Source of the DNA: an uncultured Ectothiorhodospiraceae bacterium
Lineage (GTDB): Bacteria > Pseudomonadota > Gammaproteobacteria > CAMYNG01
Length of the DNA stretch: 35,539 nt
Assembly (NCBI GenBank): GCA_947259765.1
Contig: CAMYNG010000003.1
Location: forward strand, 1-35,539
Reading direction: 5' to 3'
Part shown: positions 23,701 to 31,219 of the stretch, one piece after another
How the letters are laid out: every line of letters begins with the position of its first letter
Position numbering within the stretch: position 1 is the first letter of the stretch
The notes under the pieces: generated by a model
Seen by the model: the letters and a program-made list of their open reading frames with translations, nothing else
Databases searched by the model: none
Told to the model about the DNA's origin: nothing
Translations under genes and position numbers: made by a program

Positions 23701-24772
23701 TAGCCACGAACACATCCGGTTCGCCGATATCTTCCTCATTTAGCGGGAGACCCGCCGAATTTGGCGCACCACTGGTTTGCATTTCCTCGGGCGTTAGAAT
23801 CTCTTTGAGATTTTGAGCTTCTTCGGCGCTCAAGCTATCTGTCCACGGTAACGTCCGCAAATAGTTGACGAGTGTCTCTGCAACCTTTGTATTTTCCGCA
23901 TCGTCAAGATAAGCAGAGAATATAGGCGCCCATTTCTTCAGCGCGTCCAGGTAAACCGGGCTTAAGCCTTCTCTATGTTCGGCCAGATCCTCAAGGCACG
24001 ACTGAAACAAAAAACAAGCATCCATGAGCCCGATAAGGCCTGACATGGCGACCGACATGCCCAGCAGTTCCATACGCGCGGCGCAATCCGCCAGTGTCGA
24101 TGAATTGGCTTCAACTGCATCTTTGCTGTCTGTTAGCTTGAGTTCCGCAACGCATTCCTTCATCGCTTCGAATACTTCTTCCTTTAACGAAGTGAGTGTT
24201 TCCGCATCCGGCTTGGGCGCTTCATCCATGCTTTCACTCGTTCCGGTAGATTCGATGGGTGTTTCATCGAGTTCCGGTTTCGGTAACGCATTTTGATCAT
24301 CGATCTCCTGTTCGCGCGACTCGTCCGCCTTGCCGAGGCCTAACAGACACCGGATATCGTCAATATCTCTTTCTGCAATACGGGATTTCCACTCTGGCCG
24401 TTGAATAAAGTCTAAAAGCTTTTCTGCGGACTCTGTGTCGTTGGATGAATTGATGTAGTACATAACCGTAATCGGCCACTCCTCCAACAACTCGAACTCT
24501 ACGTCGCTCAGCTCCAGCGACCGTTTTTCCAGGTCATGGATAATCTGCCGAAACTCCACACAAATATCATGCAAGCCGATTAAGCCATATTTGCCGGCAA
24601 TTAGACCAACGCGCGCAACCCGTTTTTTGTAGCGACTCAGAGCCTGCCGGGTTCTCTCCTGCTCCGGCTGAACATCATCACTTGCAAAGGTTTCCATGAG
24701 CTCGTAAATAAGCTCACTCACCTCCAACTCAAAGGAGTTGAGTTGCTGTACCGGGATCGCTTCGGCTTTCAT
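20768..24772 (-). CDS. chpA: ChpA/PilL-like hybrid chemotaxis histidine kinase with C-terminal receiver
   Basis: A 1334-residue CheA-type kinase. Four tandem HPt-like helical modules occupy about residues 10-150, 195-335, 380-530 and 555-665; only the fourth has the phospho-acceptor motif, AHTLKGSANTVG with His601. The first three keep a G-L-GL/D-C helix pattern but lack the histidine. An acidic linker follows, then the dimerisation and ATPase core (about 735-1065) with HVLRNAVDHGIE (Asn919), DDGGGLNYELI and SGRGMGMDVV. A CheW-like domain comes next, then a receiver (about 1205-1325) with DDS and Asp1257 in LLVDLEMPRMNG. ATGA overlap with the MCP gene indicates coupling. It is the central kinase of a Pil-Chp-type pathway. 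Confidence 0.93.
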   Translation of the reverse strand: MKAEAIPVQQLNSFELEVSELIYELMETFASDDVQPEQERTRQALSRYKKRVARVGLIAGKYGLIGLHDICVEFRQIIHDLEKRSLELSDVEFELLEEWPITVMYYINSSNDTESAEKLLDFIQRPEWKSRIAERDIDDIRCLLGLGKADESREQEIDDQNALPKPELDETPIESTGTSESMDEAPKPDAETLTSLKEEVFEAMKECVAELKLTDSKDAVEANSSTLADCAARMELLGMSVAMSGLIGLMDACFLFQSCLEDLAEHREGLSPVYLDALKKWAPIFSAYLDDAENTKVAETLVNYLRTLPWTDSLSAEEAQNLKEILTPEEMQTSGAPNSAGLPLNEEDIGEPDVFVATVGVEESISLPTSEDTGSAETQLLELPRAYLELLELLSLELETSRDTLDSALATASAIDAEPGDRSAALKLYGDQLERLAAAAETLGLDGLCEVIAHIIFNLKQLAELDRPLVSDESNLFSGWLEIGRIYLNDPIAHPGRLALAGYLSSSQWISRLSQAQVSDLVDKLGSPEVVLDEEELEARQTVASQEDVSIELPQDVNQQLLDSLLQELPQYTAEFTESIARIAQGSGDTTDVEKAQRIAHTLKGSANTVGVTGLATLTHHIEDILQAFSKNKSLPGKKLADVLLNAADVLEMMSEHLLGAGSVPEQSQGVLQEILDWANQIDTQGLPEDDTPSNHSVPEISTVSGHVESSESSQSAEQNAPAEVTPSLRVPASLVDDLLRLVGESFILGGQISQRLRNVENESIALRKQNAMLQNLTHELEQIVDVQGVTASRRRDAVFEEFDALELDQYNELHTVTRQLVEAATDAREMTRGVEDHISTFETLLVEQARLHKGTQEVVIQTRMVPVQNIVPRLHRSVRQTCRLTKKMAEVVISGEETLIDSDVLNDLTEPLMHVLRNAVDHGIEQTDIREKLGKNEIGVIKLDFFRSGDSIVVRCQDDGGGLNYELIRNRAIEMGIITEEHLVTDDELARFILLPGFSTRNEVTQTSGRGMGMDVVQTKIHQMKGSIRVRSVRDQSSTIELRLPITLISIHGLLIEINSQTIALSSRGVERIIHGEDGSFHSEGEQLIYTLGEEQYDACELETLFGQAVGSSTDSSRDRAVLFVKNDAGKTTAVRVGKASASVDLVVKQLGPYVPDIPGLEGATILGDGGIAPVLDLVDLLGAGTVNTILPESAVETRIDNDSLPHALVVDDSLSARRSLAEFVEDVGFTVSTARDGMDAIEVMEEKTPDILLVDLEMPRMNGLELASHLRSKEEFKHIPIIMVTSRSTEKHRRQARSAGVNVYLTKPFSEDELLGCIQSELAQPEKIEQEI

Positions 24773-26643
24773 TTTGCGCTATTTTGTTGAATGGTGTCCG
24801 AGGACGGAGCATTTGGCACGGTCGCAAGCCGTACACGAGACTGGTTTATATCAGGAAGGGAGAATACGTTTACGGCGTTTAACAATCCCTTGGCACATTC
24901 AACTAGCCGGTTAGTCTGGTTGGTCTGCTCATGTAATTGCTGACTTGTTTTTTGCGTGCTTGCCTGAATTTGCACGGCACGGCTTTGCAAATCACTACCT
25001 AAACGCACCTGGTCCTGGGATGTCGTGGCAATCTGACGAACGGACTCCACCAGCGTCGCGGTGCTTTCCTGGGTTTTCTTCATCTGGCTGCCCGCTTCCT
25101 CGGCCAGCTTTGTACCGTTTACAACCTGAGTAATTACTTCATTCATAGTCGTGACGGTATCGGCCGTATCCACCTGAATATTGGACACCAGGGTTGAAAT
25201 CTGTCCTGTTGCATCACGGGCGTTTTCTGCCAGGCGTTGCACTTCATCGGCAACAACCGCAAAACTCTTACCAGCCTCACCTGCCGATGCAGCGTGCATG
25301 CTGGCATTGAGTGCAAGAATGTGTGTGCGTTCGGAAATGCTATTGATGAGATTGATCGCTCTACTAATCTCCTGGGATCGCTCACCCAGCCGTTTTATCC
25401 GCTTTTCCGTTTCATGTATGGTTCCACGAATTTCGTTAATGCCATCGATCGTACCGGTCACAGTTTCCAGCGCTGTATGCGTGGTAGTAATGGCTTTTTC
25501 TGCAGCTGCGTCACAGGCCTGCGCCAGATCCGCGATGTTATTCATGGCGCCCACTGCCGTGGCAAGTTCGTTCGCGGTTTCCTGGACTTCCTTGCTTTCG
25601 TCAAATGCAACCGAGATGACATTGTCAGACTGAGATTTAACCATTGCTGAGACCTTGGCCACTTCCTCAGAAATCCGCCTTACACCCTGGAGTACGCGGG
25701 AGGTTTCACTCGTAAACTGATTAAGCGCATCCGCCACCGGTCCGGTTACGTCTTCCGTAACCGGCACCTTGACTGTGAGATCGCGTCGACTCAATTTCGA
25801 TACTGCCTCAAGCAAGGTGATTACCGACTCATTAAGCTGCTCGTTGTCTTTTTCTGTTTGCACCAGGGTGGACACTTTATCCTCTAGTAGCTTATTGAAT
25901 GCATTTCCCAGCTTCGCAAGCTCGTCCGTACCGCCGGTCTCCGTGCGTGCGTAGTAGTTACCTTTGGCGACCTCTTCCACCGTATTCGAAATGTTTCTAA
26001 TCGAGCGGGTGATACCAAGGTATATTAGATAGCCAAGCAGACCGGCGGCCAAGAGACCAAGAACAATGATGATCGCACTGACCATAAGTACGGTCTTACT
26101 GGTTTTCAGGGACTGCTCGAACAATTGTTCGGAGGTTAATTCCTGACCCGAGACTCGCTCATTAAGCTCGACCAGGAACGGAGTAACATGTTTTGGCAAG
26201 TCAGTATCGACAAACCGCATATAGGCGCCGCGATCTTTTTTTGCCACCAATCCCTCGAGGAAGGAAAATGCCTCGACCACGGCCTGGTATTCATCCCCCA
26301 AAGAGGCGTTAATGTCGTCTACTTCAGCTCTGCTTTTTTCCTCTTTATACTCGTCCCAGTTGTTAACAAAGAGGTTTTTTGCGGCAAGCAGATCGTCACT
26401 TGCTTCCTGCCAACTGATTTTGCCTACGCTAAGCCGGTTGATCGTACCCAGAAAATCATTCCGAACATTTTCGTTCAGTTGATTCAACTTCACTTGTTCT
26501 ATAACACTAGTATTAAGGCTGGCGGTGGTATTTGACGAGAAATTCAACCCCATAAGAGCGGTGACCCCAATAACAACCAACACGATGGATTGTGCTGCAA
26601 TAAGGAGTACCAGCCGGGTCCCGATCTTGAGTTTGTTTAACAT
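24769..26643 (-). CDS. pilJ: PilJ-like methyl-accepting chemotaxis protein
   Basis: This 624-residue transmembrane chemoreceptor has TM1 at about residues 10-32, a helical periplasmic domain of about 150 residues, TM2 at about 187-210 and a HAMP domain (about 211-265: TRSIRNISNTVEEVAKGN). The signalling domain has the hairpin tip SERTHILALNASMHAASAGEAG and FAVVADEVQRLAENAR. The AASAGEAG tip, instead of the usual EAARAGE, is the PilJ signature as I know it, which points to a type IV pilus rather than a flagellar array. The periplasmic domain looks like a four-helix bundle without a recognised ligand motif. No CheR or CheB gene is in this operon. Confidence 0.92.
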   Translation of the reverse strand: MLNKLKIGTRLVLLIAAQSIVLVVIGVTALMGLNFSSNTTASLNTSVIEQVKLNQLNENVRNDFLGTINRLSVGKISWQEASDDLLAAKNLFVNNWDEYKEEKSRAEVDDINASLGDEYQAVVEAFSFLEGLVAKKDRGAYMRFVDTDLPKHVTPFLVELNERVSGQELTSEQLFEQSLKTSKTVLMVSAIIIVLGLLAAGLLGYLIYLGITRSIRNISNTVEEVAKGNYYARTETGGTDELAKLGNAFNKLLEDKVSTLVQTEKDNEQLNESVITLLEAVSKLSRRDLTVKVPVTEDVTGPVADALNQFTSETSRVLQGVRRISEEVAKVSAMVKSQSDNVISVAFDESKEVQETANELATAVGAMNNIADLAQACDAAAEKAITTTHTALETVTGTIDGINEIRGTIHETEKRIKRLGERSQEISRAINLINSISERTHILALNASMHAASAGEAGKSFAVVADEVQRLAENARDATGQISTLVSNIQVDTADTVTTMNEVITQVVNGTKLAEEAGSQMKKTQESTATLVESVRQIATTSQDQVRLGSDLQSRAVQIQASTQKTSQQLHEQTNQTNRLVECAKGLLNAVNVFSLPDINQSRVRLATVPNAPSSDTIQQNSAK

Positions 26644-26684
26644 ATGATTCCTCGAATTTTGGTTTTGCTATAGAGTCGGCCTGC

Positions 26685-27233
26685 TTAGGCCAAAAACGAA
26701 TCTTCCTTCACCATATCCCTGGCAAGCTTATGGAAGTTCAGCTCTGTCCATGATTCACCGTCTACATCAAACGTCACGGCGGTATAGGGTCGTAGCTTCT
26801 CTACACCCAAGGGTAAATTCGTTTTCTTCAGGCAATTTCTAACTACTTTTGGCAAACCGTCTATCAAAATTCCTAACATCGATTCACCATGCCCTAGAAC
26901 AAGCGCGTTCCGATCATGACCGGGCTTTAGTTCATCTGAAAGAAAATCCTGCAGGTGAAATACCGGGACGATATTGCCGCGCAAATTTATCAGTCCAACC
27001 ATCCAGCCCGGGGAGTTAGGCACGGGGAAGATTGTTGCTTTTTCAACTACTTCACTTTGAACGTTGTCCTCTATCAGGAAACCAAGCGCACCGATTCGGT
27101 ATCCGTACCGCATTTCCTTTATGTCGTCCCGCCTGTCAGATTGAGCATCAGTCGCCGACGGCCTTAAACGCGCCAGCAATTCCATTGCCTCTCCGCTACC
27201 CGACCATAAATCAGGATTCGTTTGTGATTCCAA
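26685..27233 (-). CDS. pilI: CheW-like coupling protein (PilI)
   Basis: A 182-residue single CheW domain preceded by a 40-residue extension. Typical elements are YGYRIGALGFLIEDNVQSEVVEKATIFPVPNSPGWMVGLINLRGNIVPVFHLQDFL, where the PNSP-W--G--NLRG-I-PV core matches the family, and LGILIDGLPKVV. The protein links receptors to the ChpA kinase at the membrane. It lies between pilH and pilJ in the operon, with gaps of about 32 and 41 bp. Confidence 0.92.
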   Translation of the reverse strand: MESQTNPDLWSGSGEAMELLARLRPSATDAQSDRRDDIKEMRYGYRIGALGFLIEDNVQSEVVEKATIFPVPNSPGWMVGLINLRGNIVPVFHLQDFLSDELKPGHDRNALVLGHGESMLGILIDGLPKVVRNCLKKTNLPLGVEKLRPYTAVTFDVDGESWTELNFHKLARDMVKEDSFLA

Positions 27234-27265
27234 GTTGATCTCCGGTTTAACTTAATACAGCGAAC

Positions 27266-27631
27266 TTAGCCGTGTGCCTTAATTTGATGAATAAGCTGTT
27301 CGGCACTAAACGGTTTGGTTACATAACCCTTGGCGCCCTGCATCTGTCCCCATAACTTATCCGCCTTCTGGCCTTTACTGCTAACAAAGACGATTGGAAT
27401 TTGTTTAGTCTCGGGGTCATTGCTTAAATGTCGAGTTGCTTCATAACCATCCATCTCGGGCATTATAATGTCCATAAAAATGATGTCCGGCTTCTCTGAT
27501 TTTGCTAACTCAAGAGCTTGTTTGCCATTTGAGGCTGCAATGACCATGCAACCCAGCTCCGAAACGATATTGCGCATATTGGATAGCTCTGCGGGTGAAT
27601 CATCTACCACCAATACCTTGTTGATCGCCAT
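27266..27631 (-). CDS. pilH: PilH/CheY-like single-domain response regulator
   Basis: This 121-residue stand-alone receiver has the acidic pair D10-D11, phospho-acceptor Asp54 in IIFMDIIMPEMDG, Ser85 in FVSSKG and Lys106 in YVTKPF. The long-range pattern and operon position match PilH, the Chp-system response regulator thought to modulate the pathway. It has no output domain. An AGGAG ribosome-binding site precedes the start. Confidence 0.93.
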   Translation of the reverse strand: MAINKVLVVDDSPAELSNMRNIVSELGCMVIAASNGKQALELAKSEKPDIIFMDIIMPEMDGYEATRHLSNDPETKQIPIVFVSSKGQKADKLWGQMQGAKGYVTKPFSAEQLIHQIKAHG

Positions 27632-27686
27632 TACAGTTACTCCTCGGTTAGTTTTAGGATGCTAAAAATCTATTGAGCAATTGATC

Positions 27687-28811
27687 TCAAAAGCTCTTGG
27701 CTTCTAGATTTTCGGCAGCCGTTAATTGGTCAAGATAATTGTTAACAGTCGCTTGAAAGGTGTTCCTTCCAACTGGTTTAACCAGATAGTCGTCACAGCC
27801 TGCTAGTTTTCCTTTTATTTTGTCAGCCTGCGTTGCCTTGCCGGTGAGCATAATGACTTTCATATCCGGGGTTTCGGACTTGATGTGTTTGCAAATCTGA
27901 AATCCATCAATATCGGGAAGGACAACGTCGAGGAAGGCAAGGTTATAATTTCGTTCAGATTTCAATTGCATCGCGGACTCACCGTCTTCAGCATAGTCGA
28001 CGGTGACATTAAAAAGTTTGAGTTCAAGTTCGAGCTGTTTACGTACCGATGCGCTGTCGTCAACAACCAGAGCGCGCGGTTTTGCAATCTCATAAATTTC
28101 GGATTGTGAATCTTCCTCAGCAATAGATTGTTGCTGAGCTCGAACAATCCCGCTTCCGGGGAATGCGGTTACGGTCGTGCTTTTTAATATTGGAGTCGTG
28201 GAAGAATTTTCGCGCGCTGCTGTTGCGTCCAGTTTTTCGGTTTCACTGTTTGCCGGGTTTGACAAAGCTTCATCGTGCACAATGGCCAGTTCACACGCTT
28301 CTTCCTCGGAGATGGAAAACTCAATCGAGCCGGCGCCTTCATTTTTTGAGTCAACCGGGGTGGTTGCTTCGGAACTTAAATCTTTTTCGCTGTGAATTTG
28401 ATCGTCCTGAAAATCCGCTTCCGTCGCAACTTCAGTCACGCCAACCTGCCCCTGCGGTGAACTCACAATCTCAGCTGCGGCCTTATCCAGCACTGAAAGT
28501 ACACGCGTCGCAATCAGTGGCCGTCGAATAATGTTTTGCCCCAAAGACTCGTCGGATTTGTTCGCGACATAAACAATTTTGCACCTACCGCCGTTTACAT
28601 CAGCGCTTGTGAGTGAACCAGGCTCGGTTTTTTCAACAATAAGGATGTCGGCCTCGGCACTGTTCCCGTCTTCGGCCATTGTGTAGAGAAACTCACGACT
28701 CCTGGTCTTCTGGGAAACTGAGAAAATAAGCTTAAAAATCAAGCGTTCGTTGTCTGGAAGTGCAGACACCTGGACGCAAAAGCCTCGTCTGTTTCCACTA
28801 GCGTTAGTCAT
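27687..28811 (-). CDS. PilG-like response regulator with long N-terminal extension
   Basis: A 374-residue protein whose C-terminal receiver (about 246-365) has D251-D252, phospho-acceptor Asp295 in LAFLDVVLPDIDG, Thr323 and Lys346 in YLVKP. Residues 12-112 look like a degenerate receiver: ADILIVEKTEPG in place of the DD-type strand, CKIVYVANKSDES, and IRRPLIATRVLSVL at the K-P position. Residues 120-240 are an acidic, low-complexity linker. Ordinary PilG is about 130 residues, so this is three times that length. It is the first gene of the chemosensory operon. A candidate Crp site lies about 100 bp upstream. The start at 28811 avoids an unsupported extension. Confidence 0.85.
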   Translation of the reverse strand: MTNASGNRRGFCVQVSALPDNERLIFKLIFSVSQKTRSREFLYTMAEDGNSAEADILIVEKTEPGSLTSADVNGGRCKIVYVANKSDESLGQNIIRRPLIATRVLSVLDKAAAEIVSSPQGQVGVTEVATEADFQDDQIHSEKDLSSEATTPVDSKNEGAGSIEFSISEEEACELAIVHDEALSNPANSETEKLDATAARENSSTTPILKSTTVTAFPGSGIVRAQQQSIAEEDSQSEIYEIAKPRALVVDDSASVRKQLELELKLFNVTVDYAEDGESAMQLKSERNYNLAFLDVVLPDIDGFQICKHIKSETPDMKVIMLTGKATQADKIKGKLAGCDDYLVKPVGRNTFQATVNNYLDQLTAAENLEAKSF

Positions 28812-28911
28812 GAGTGATAGCCCCGTTAGAGTCTCAGTCGCGTTTTTACGACTGCGTCTTGAGTTCGATATCGTCCTCGGCTGCCCGCCTTGCACCAGAC
28901 TGGCAGCAAAA

Positions 28912-28927
28912 TGTGAGCTCGCTCACA
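28912..28927. promoter_or_regulatory. Perfect-consensus Crp/Vfr site
   Basis: TGTGAGCTCGCTCACA has both half-sites of the TGTGA-N6-TCACA consensus exactly. Its edge is 101 bp upstream of the start codon of the PilG-like gene. The Crp-like protein encoded at 19236 has the standard recognition helix for this sequence. Confidence 0.75.
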
Positions 28928-29133
28928 AAAAAACGCTGAAAACGATGATCGAGGAACCACAGTCAATTGTTGGGCGTACTGAAATAAAACAGGTTTCCAT
29001 CCATGAATTTGTGTAAAAGACCCGTTTTTCATGAAGTTAGCGGTGATCGTGCGGCTGGTGACGGAAATCCAACACCTCACCAGCAGCCCAACGGGCACTA
29101 AACTCCGCGCGGAAGACTTGGGACAGAACAAAA

Positions 29134-29149
29134 CGTGATGTTGATCACA
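29134..29149. promoter_or_regulatory. Near-consensus Crp/Vfr site
   Basis: CGTGATGTTGATCACA matches TGTGA-N6-TCACA with one mismatch. It ends 86 bp before the ATG of the 330-residue protein gene, suggesting control of the GTPase/roadblock operon. No clear -10 element could be set relative to it. Confidence 0.6.
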
Positions 29150-29235
29150 AACTTGCCGGTCTTGAGCGCAGTACAGCCGCCGCTAACTAGCCAAGATAAC
29201 GGGGATGCCCACGGCCTGATACTAGATACATAGCG

Positions 29236-30228
29236 ATGCCCATAACAAAACAACTGCACATCTCTTCACCGGGACTCGCCGATCAGGATCTGGTGGCATT
29301 GCGTACAGCAGTCAAACTTCTCTCCCAGGCCGGCCAGAGTTTTTCGCTTGAAGAAAAATACAAGAATTCGGCGCACTTGCTGGTACTTGACGAAGAAAGC
29401 GATGGTGGTCGCGCGGTGCTTAAAAACAGTCGTGCAGGCCAGGTGAAGCTACTGTTGTCCTCTCAACCACAGACCGGCAAGAATGTCGTAGCCATCCAAA
29501 AGCCCGTCGATATCAATACCCTAAAAAATCTACTTAGCAAGTTGTTTGTGGTTATGCAGGCGCAACTACTAAAAGCCACACAAAGTTTACATGCCGATAA
29601 ACCTGTAAGCGATCAGTCTTCAGGGACACCCACTGAGAATATGTTTGATCTACTCCTGGACATAAAAGCCAACCGCAGGACGATGGAAATCAAATCTGAA
29701 TCCTTGCCGACGCTTCTTGTCGATGGCGAAAACCGTAGCGTTGCAACAAGCGGTTCGATGGACGATGTGATCAAAACAGTACAGACTCCAGCGAACTTAC
29801 TTCGGGTAAAGAAACTCGACGGCGAAACCACCTTATCAGGGACACAGCAGCTCAACATTTCGTCTCTGGATACGATTTTGTGGGTGGCGGCAATCGAATG
29901 CTCGAAGGGGAAATTGTTACCGGGTCACACAATTGACAAGCCGGTTAAGTTAAAAGCCTGGCCGAACTTCTCACGCACCAGTTTCAGGCCCGATCATCTC
30001 AAGCTGGCTGCAATGCTGGCCCGTAACCCGCTTACTCTCGCCGAGCTGTCTCAGTTCTCACAGGTGCCCTATGACGACGTGGTTGATTTTTATAATGCTG
30101 CCTATTCTGTCGATCTCATTGAGTTCCAGGAAAACCTGGAACAAATGCGCAAACCTGAACAGAAGCAAGACAGCAAACGATTAGGATTACTATCAAAAAT
30201 CGCAAAACGATTGGCTCTTTCAGGTTAG
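29236..30228 (+). CDS. 330-residue protein with apparent pseudo-receiver and helical C-terminus
   Basis: I do not recognise a named family. Residues about 8-112 follow a receiver-like outline without its catalytic residues: SAHLLVLDEESDGGRAVL, QVKLLLSSQPQ, then VVAIQKPVDINTLKNLL at the usual K-P position. Residues 145-235 are a mixed domain with ESLPTLLVDGENRSVA and LDTILWVAAIEC. Residues 255-300 (HLKLAAMLARNPLTLAELSQFSQVPYDDVVDFYNAAYSVDLIE) read like a winged-helix fold. It is cytoplasmic, without signal peptide. It heads the operon with the GTPase 4 bp downstream. A role as scaffold or effector for that GTPase is inference. Confidence 0.72.
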   Translation: MPITKQLHISSPGLADQDLVALRTAVKLLSQAGQSFSLEEKYKNSAHLLVLDEESDGGRAVLKNSRAGQVKLLLSSQPQTGKNVVAIQKPVDINTLKNLLSKLFVVMQAQLLKATQSLHADKPVSDQSSGTPTENMFDLLLDIKANRRTMEIKSESLPTLLVDGENRSVATSGSMDDVIKTVQTPANLLRVKKLDGETTLSGTQQLNISSLDTILWVAAIECSKGKLLPGHTIDKPVKLKAWPNFSRTSFRPDHLKLAAMLARNPLTLAELSQFSQVPYDDVVDFYNAAYSVDLIEFQENLEQMRKPEQKQDSKRLGLLSKIAKRLALSG

Positions 30229-30232
30229 CATC

Positions 30233-30763
30233 ATGTTCAATCAAGTTGAGAAGATTATATTTACGGGTCCGGTTGGCGCCGGCAAAACCACTGCCATTGG
30301 CTCCATCAGCGAAGAACCCCCTGTGGGTACCGACGTCGCTTGCACCGATGAATCACGGCTTATTAAAGATAAGACAACTGTCGCGATGGACTATAGCTAT
30401 ATTACTTTAGAAGAAGGAACCCGTGTACACCTTTATGGAACGCCGGGGCAGCAGCGATTTGATTTTATGTGGAAAATACTGGCCAAGGGCGGTATCGGGC
30501 TGGTTATTTTGATAAACCGGGATCACCCTGATCCGGTCGCGCAAATGGAATTTTACCTTAACTCGTTTGATGATTTTATTGCGGAAACGGGTGCTGTTAT
30601 CGGTCTGACACGATCCGGAATGCAGGACAATGTCGATGTGGGTGAACTTCAAGCTCGCTTATTTGAGCGGCAACAGATTTTTCCGGTTTTTGAAGTCGAC
30701 GCCCGTAGCTCCGATGACGTAAAGATTCTTGTACAAGCACTGCTTGCGATATTAAGTTGCTAG
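30233..30763 (+). CDS. MglA/COG2229-type small GTPase
   Basis: This 176-residue Ras-like protein has P-loop GPVGAGKTTAI (residues 12-22), a switch I region with GTDVACTDESRLIKDKTTVAMDY and the G3 motif YGTPGQQRFDFMW (residues 68-80). The G4 position reads GLTRSGM (124-130), where the family usually has [TK]R[TS]D, so the base-specifying aspartate appears lost. Relatives (MglA) switch cell or pilus polarity and are controlled by roadblock proteins, two of which follow here. Its start is 4 bp after the preceding stop. The operon and the adjacent Chp cluster suggest control of type IV pili, but no pilus gene is in the window. Confidence 0.87.
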   Translation: MFNQVEKIIFTGPVGAGKTTAIGSISEEPPVGTDVACTDESRLIKDKTTVAMDYSYITLEEGTRVHLYGTPGQQRFDFMWKILAKGGIGLVILINRDHPDPVAQMEFYLNSFDDFIAETGAVIGLTRSGMQDNVDVGELQARLFERQQIFPVFEVDARSSDDVKILVQALLAILSC

Positions 30764-30772
30764 GAGAAAATT

Positions 30773-31219
30773 ATGCAGCTAATTAACAATTTTATTGACC
30801 AACTTAGTGATCAAAATTCAGCACAAGACGACAGTATTTCACATGCTGCAAACGAAGCGTTGTCACAAATTCTCGACGAGATGATCGACCTTTCCGGTGA
30901 AATTGAAGGTGCCATTGTCAGCAGTGCTGACGGTATCGCATTGGCGGAACGCTTACCGACCGGCCTGGACAAACATCGATTCGCGGCAATGAGCAGCGCT
31001 CTACTCGCGCTTAGCGATAGCCTGGGCCAGGAGGGACAAAAAGGGCAAACGCAAAATGTGTTGCTGGAAAGTGAAAATGGCAAAGTATTCCTGATGCACG
31101 CTGGAGCAGCACTGTTGCTCACAGTATTTACCAACAGCGATTCGAAATTGGGAGGTTGCCTGGCCTATGCGCGACAAGCAACGGAACAAATCGCAGCCGT
31201 CGTCGAATGCGATCTGTAA
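30773..31219 (+). CDS. Roadblock/LC7-domain protein (MglB-like)
   Basis: A 148-residue protein with a helical N-terminus (about 1-40) and a roadblock/LC7 core: GAIVSSADGIALAERLP, HRFAAMSSALLALSDSLGQ, VLLESENGKVFLMHAGAALLLTVFTNSDSKLGGCLAYARQAT. The family forms dimers that act on small GTPases, MglB being the GTPase-activating partner of MglA. It follows the GTPase gene by 9 bp, supporting a direct pairing. The ribosome-binding site AGGAGA is clear. GAP activity itself is inferred. Confidence 0.88.
   Translation: MQLINNFIDQLSDQNSAQDDSISHAANEALSQILDEMIDLSGEIEGAIVSSADGIALAERLPTGLDKHRFAAMSSALLALSDSLGQEGQKGQTQNVLLESENGKVFLMHAGAALLLTVFTNSDSKLGGCLAYARQATEQIAAVVECDL

Larger units (their letters stand above)
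28812..29235. other. 424-bp divergent regulatory region between the Chp-type and GTPase operons
   Basis: The starts of two divergent operons face each other here. It holds two Crp-type sites, listed separately, each about 85-115 bp from one of the start codons. Short frames on both strands exist but overlap these sites and lack ribosome-binding sites, so they are not called. No other element is recognised. Confidence 0.6.

Noticed and set aside
28810-29016. Plus-strand short frame reading away from the PilG-like start (MSDSPVRVS...)
   Set aside because: It spans the perfect Crp site and has no ribosome-binding site; the regulatory reading explains the stretch better.
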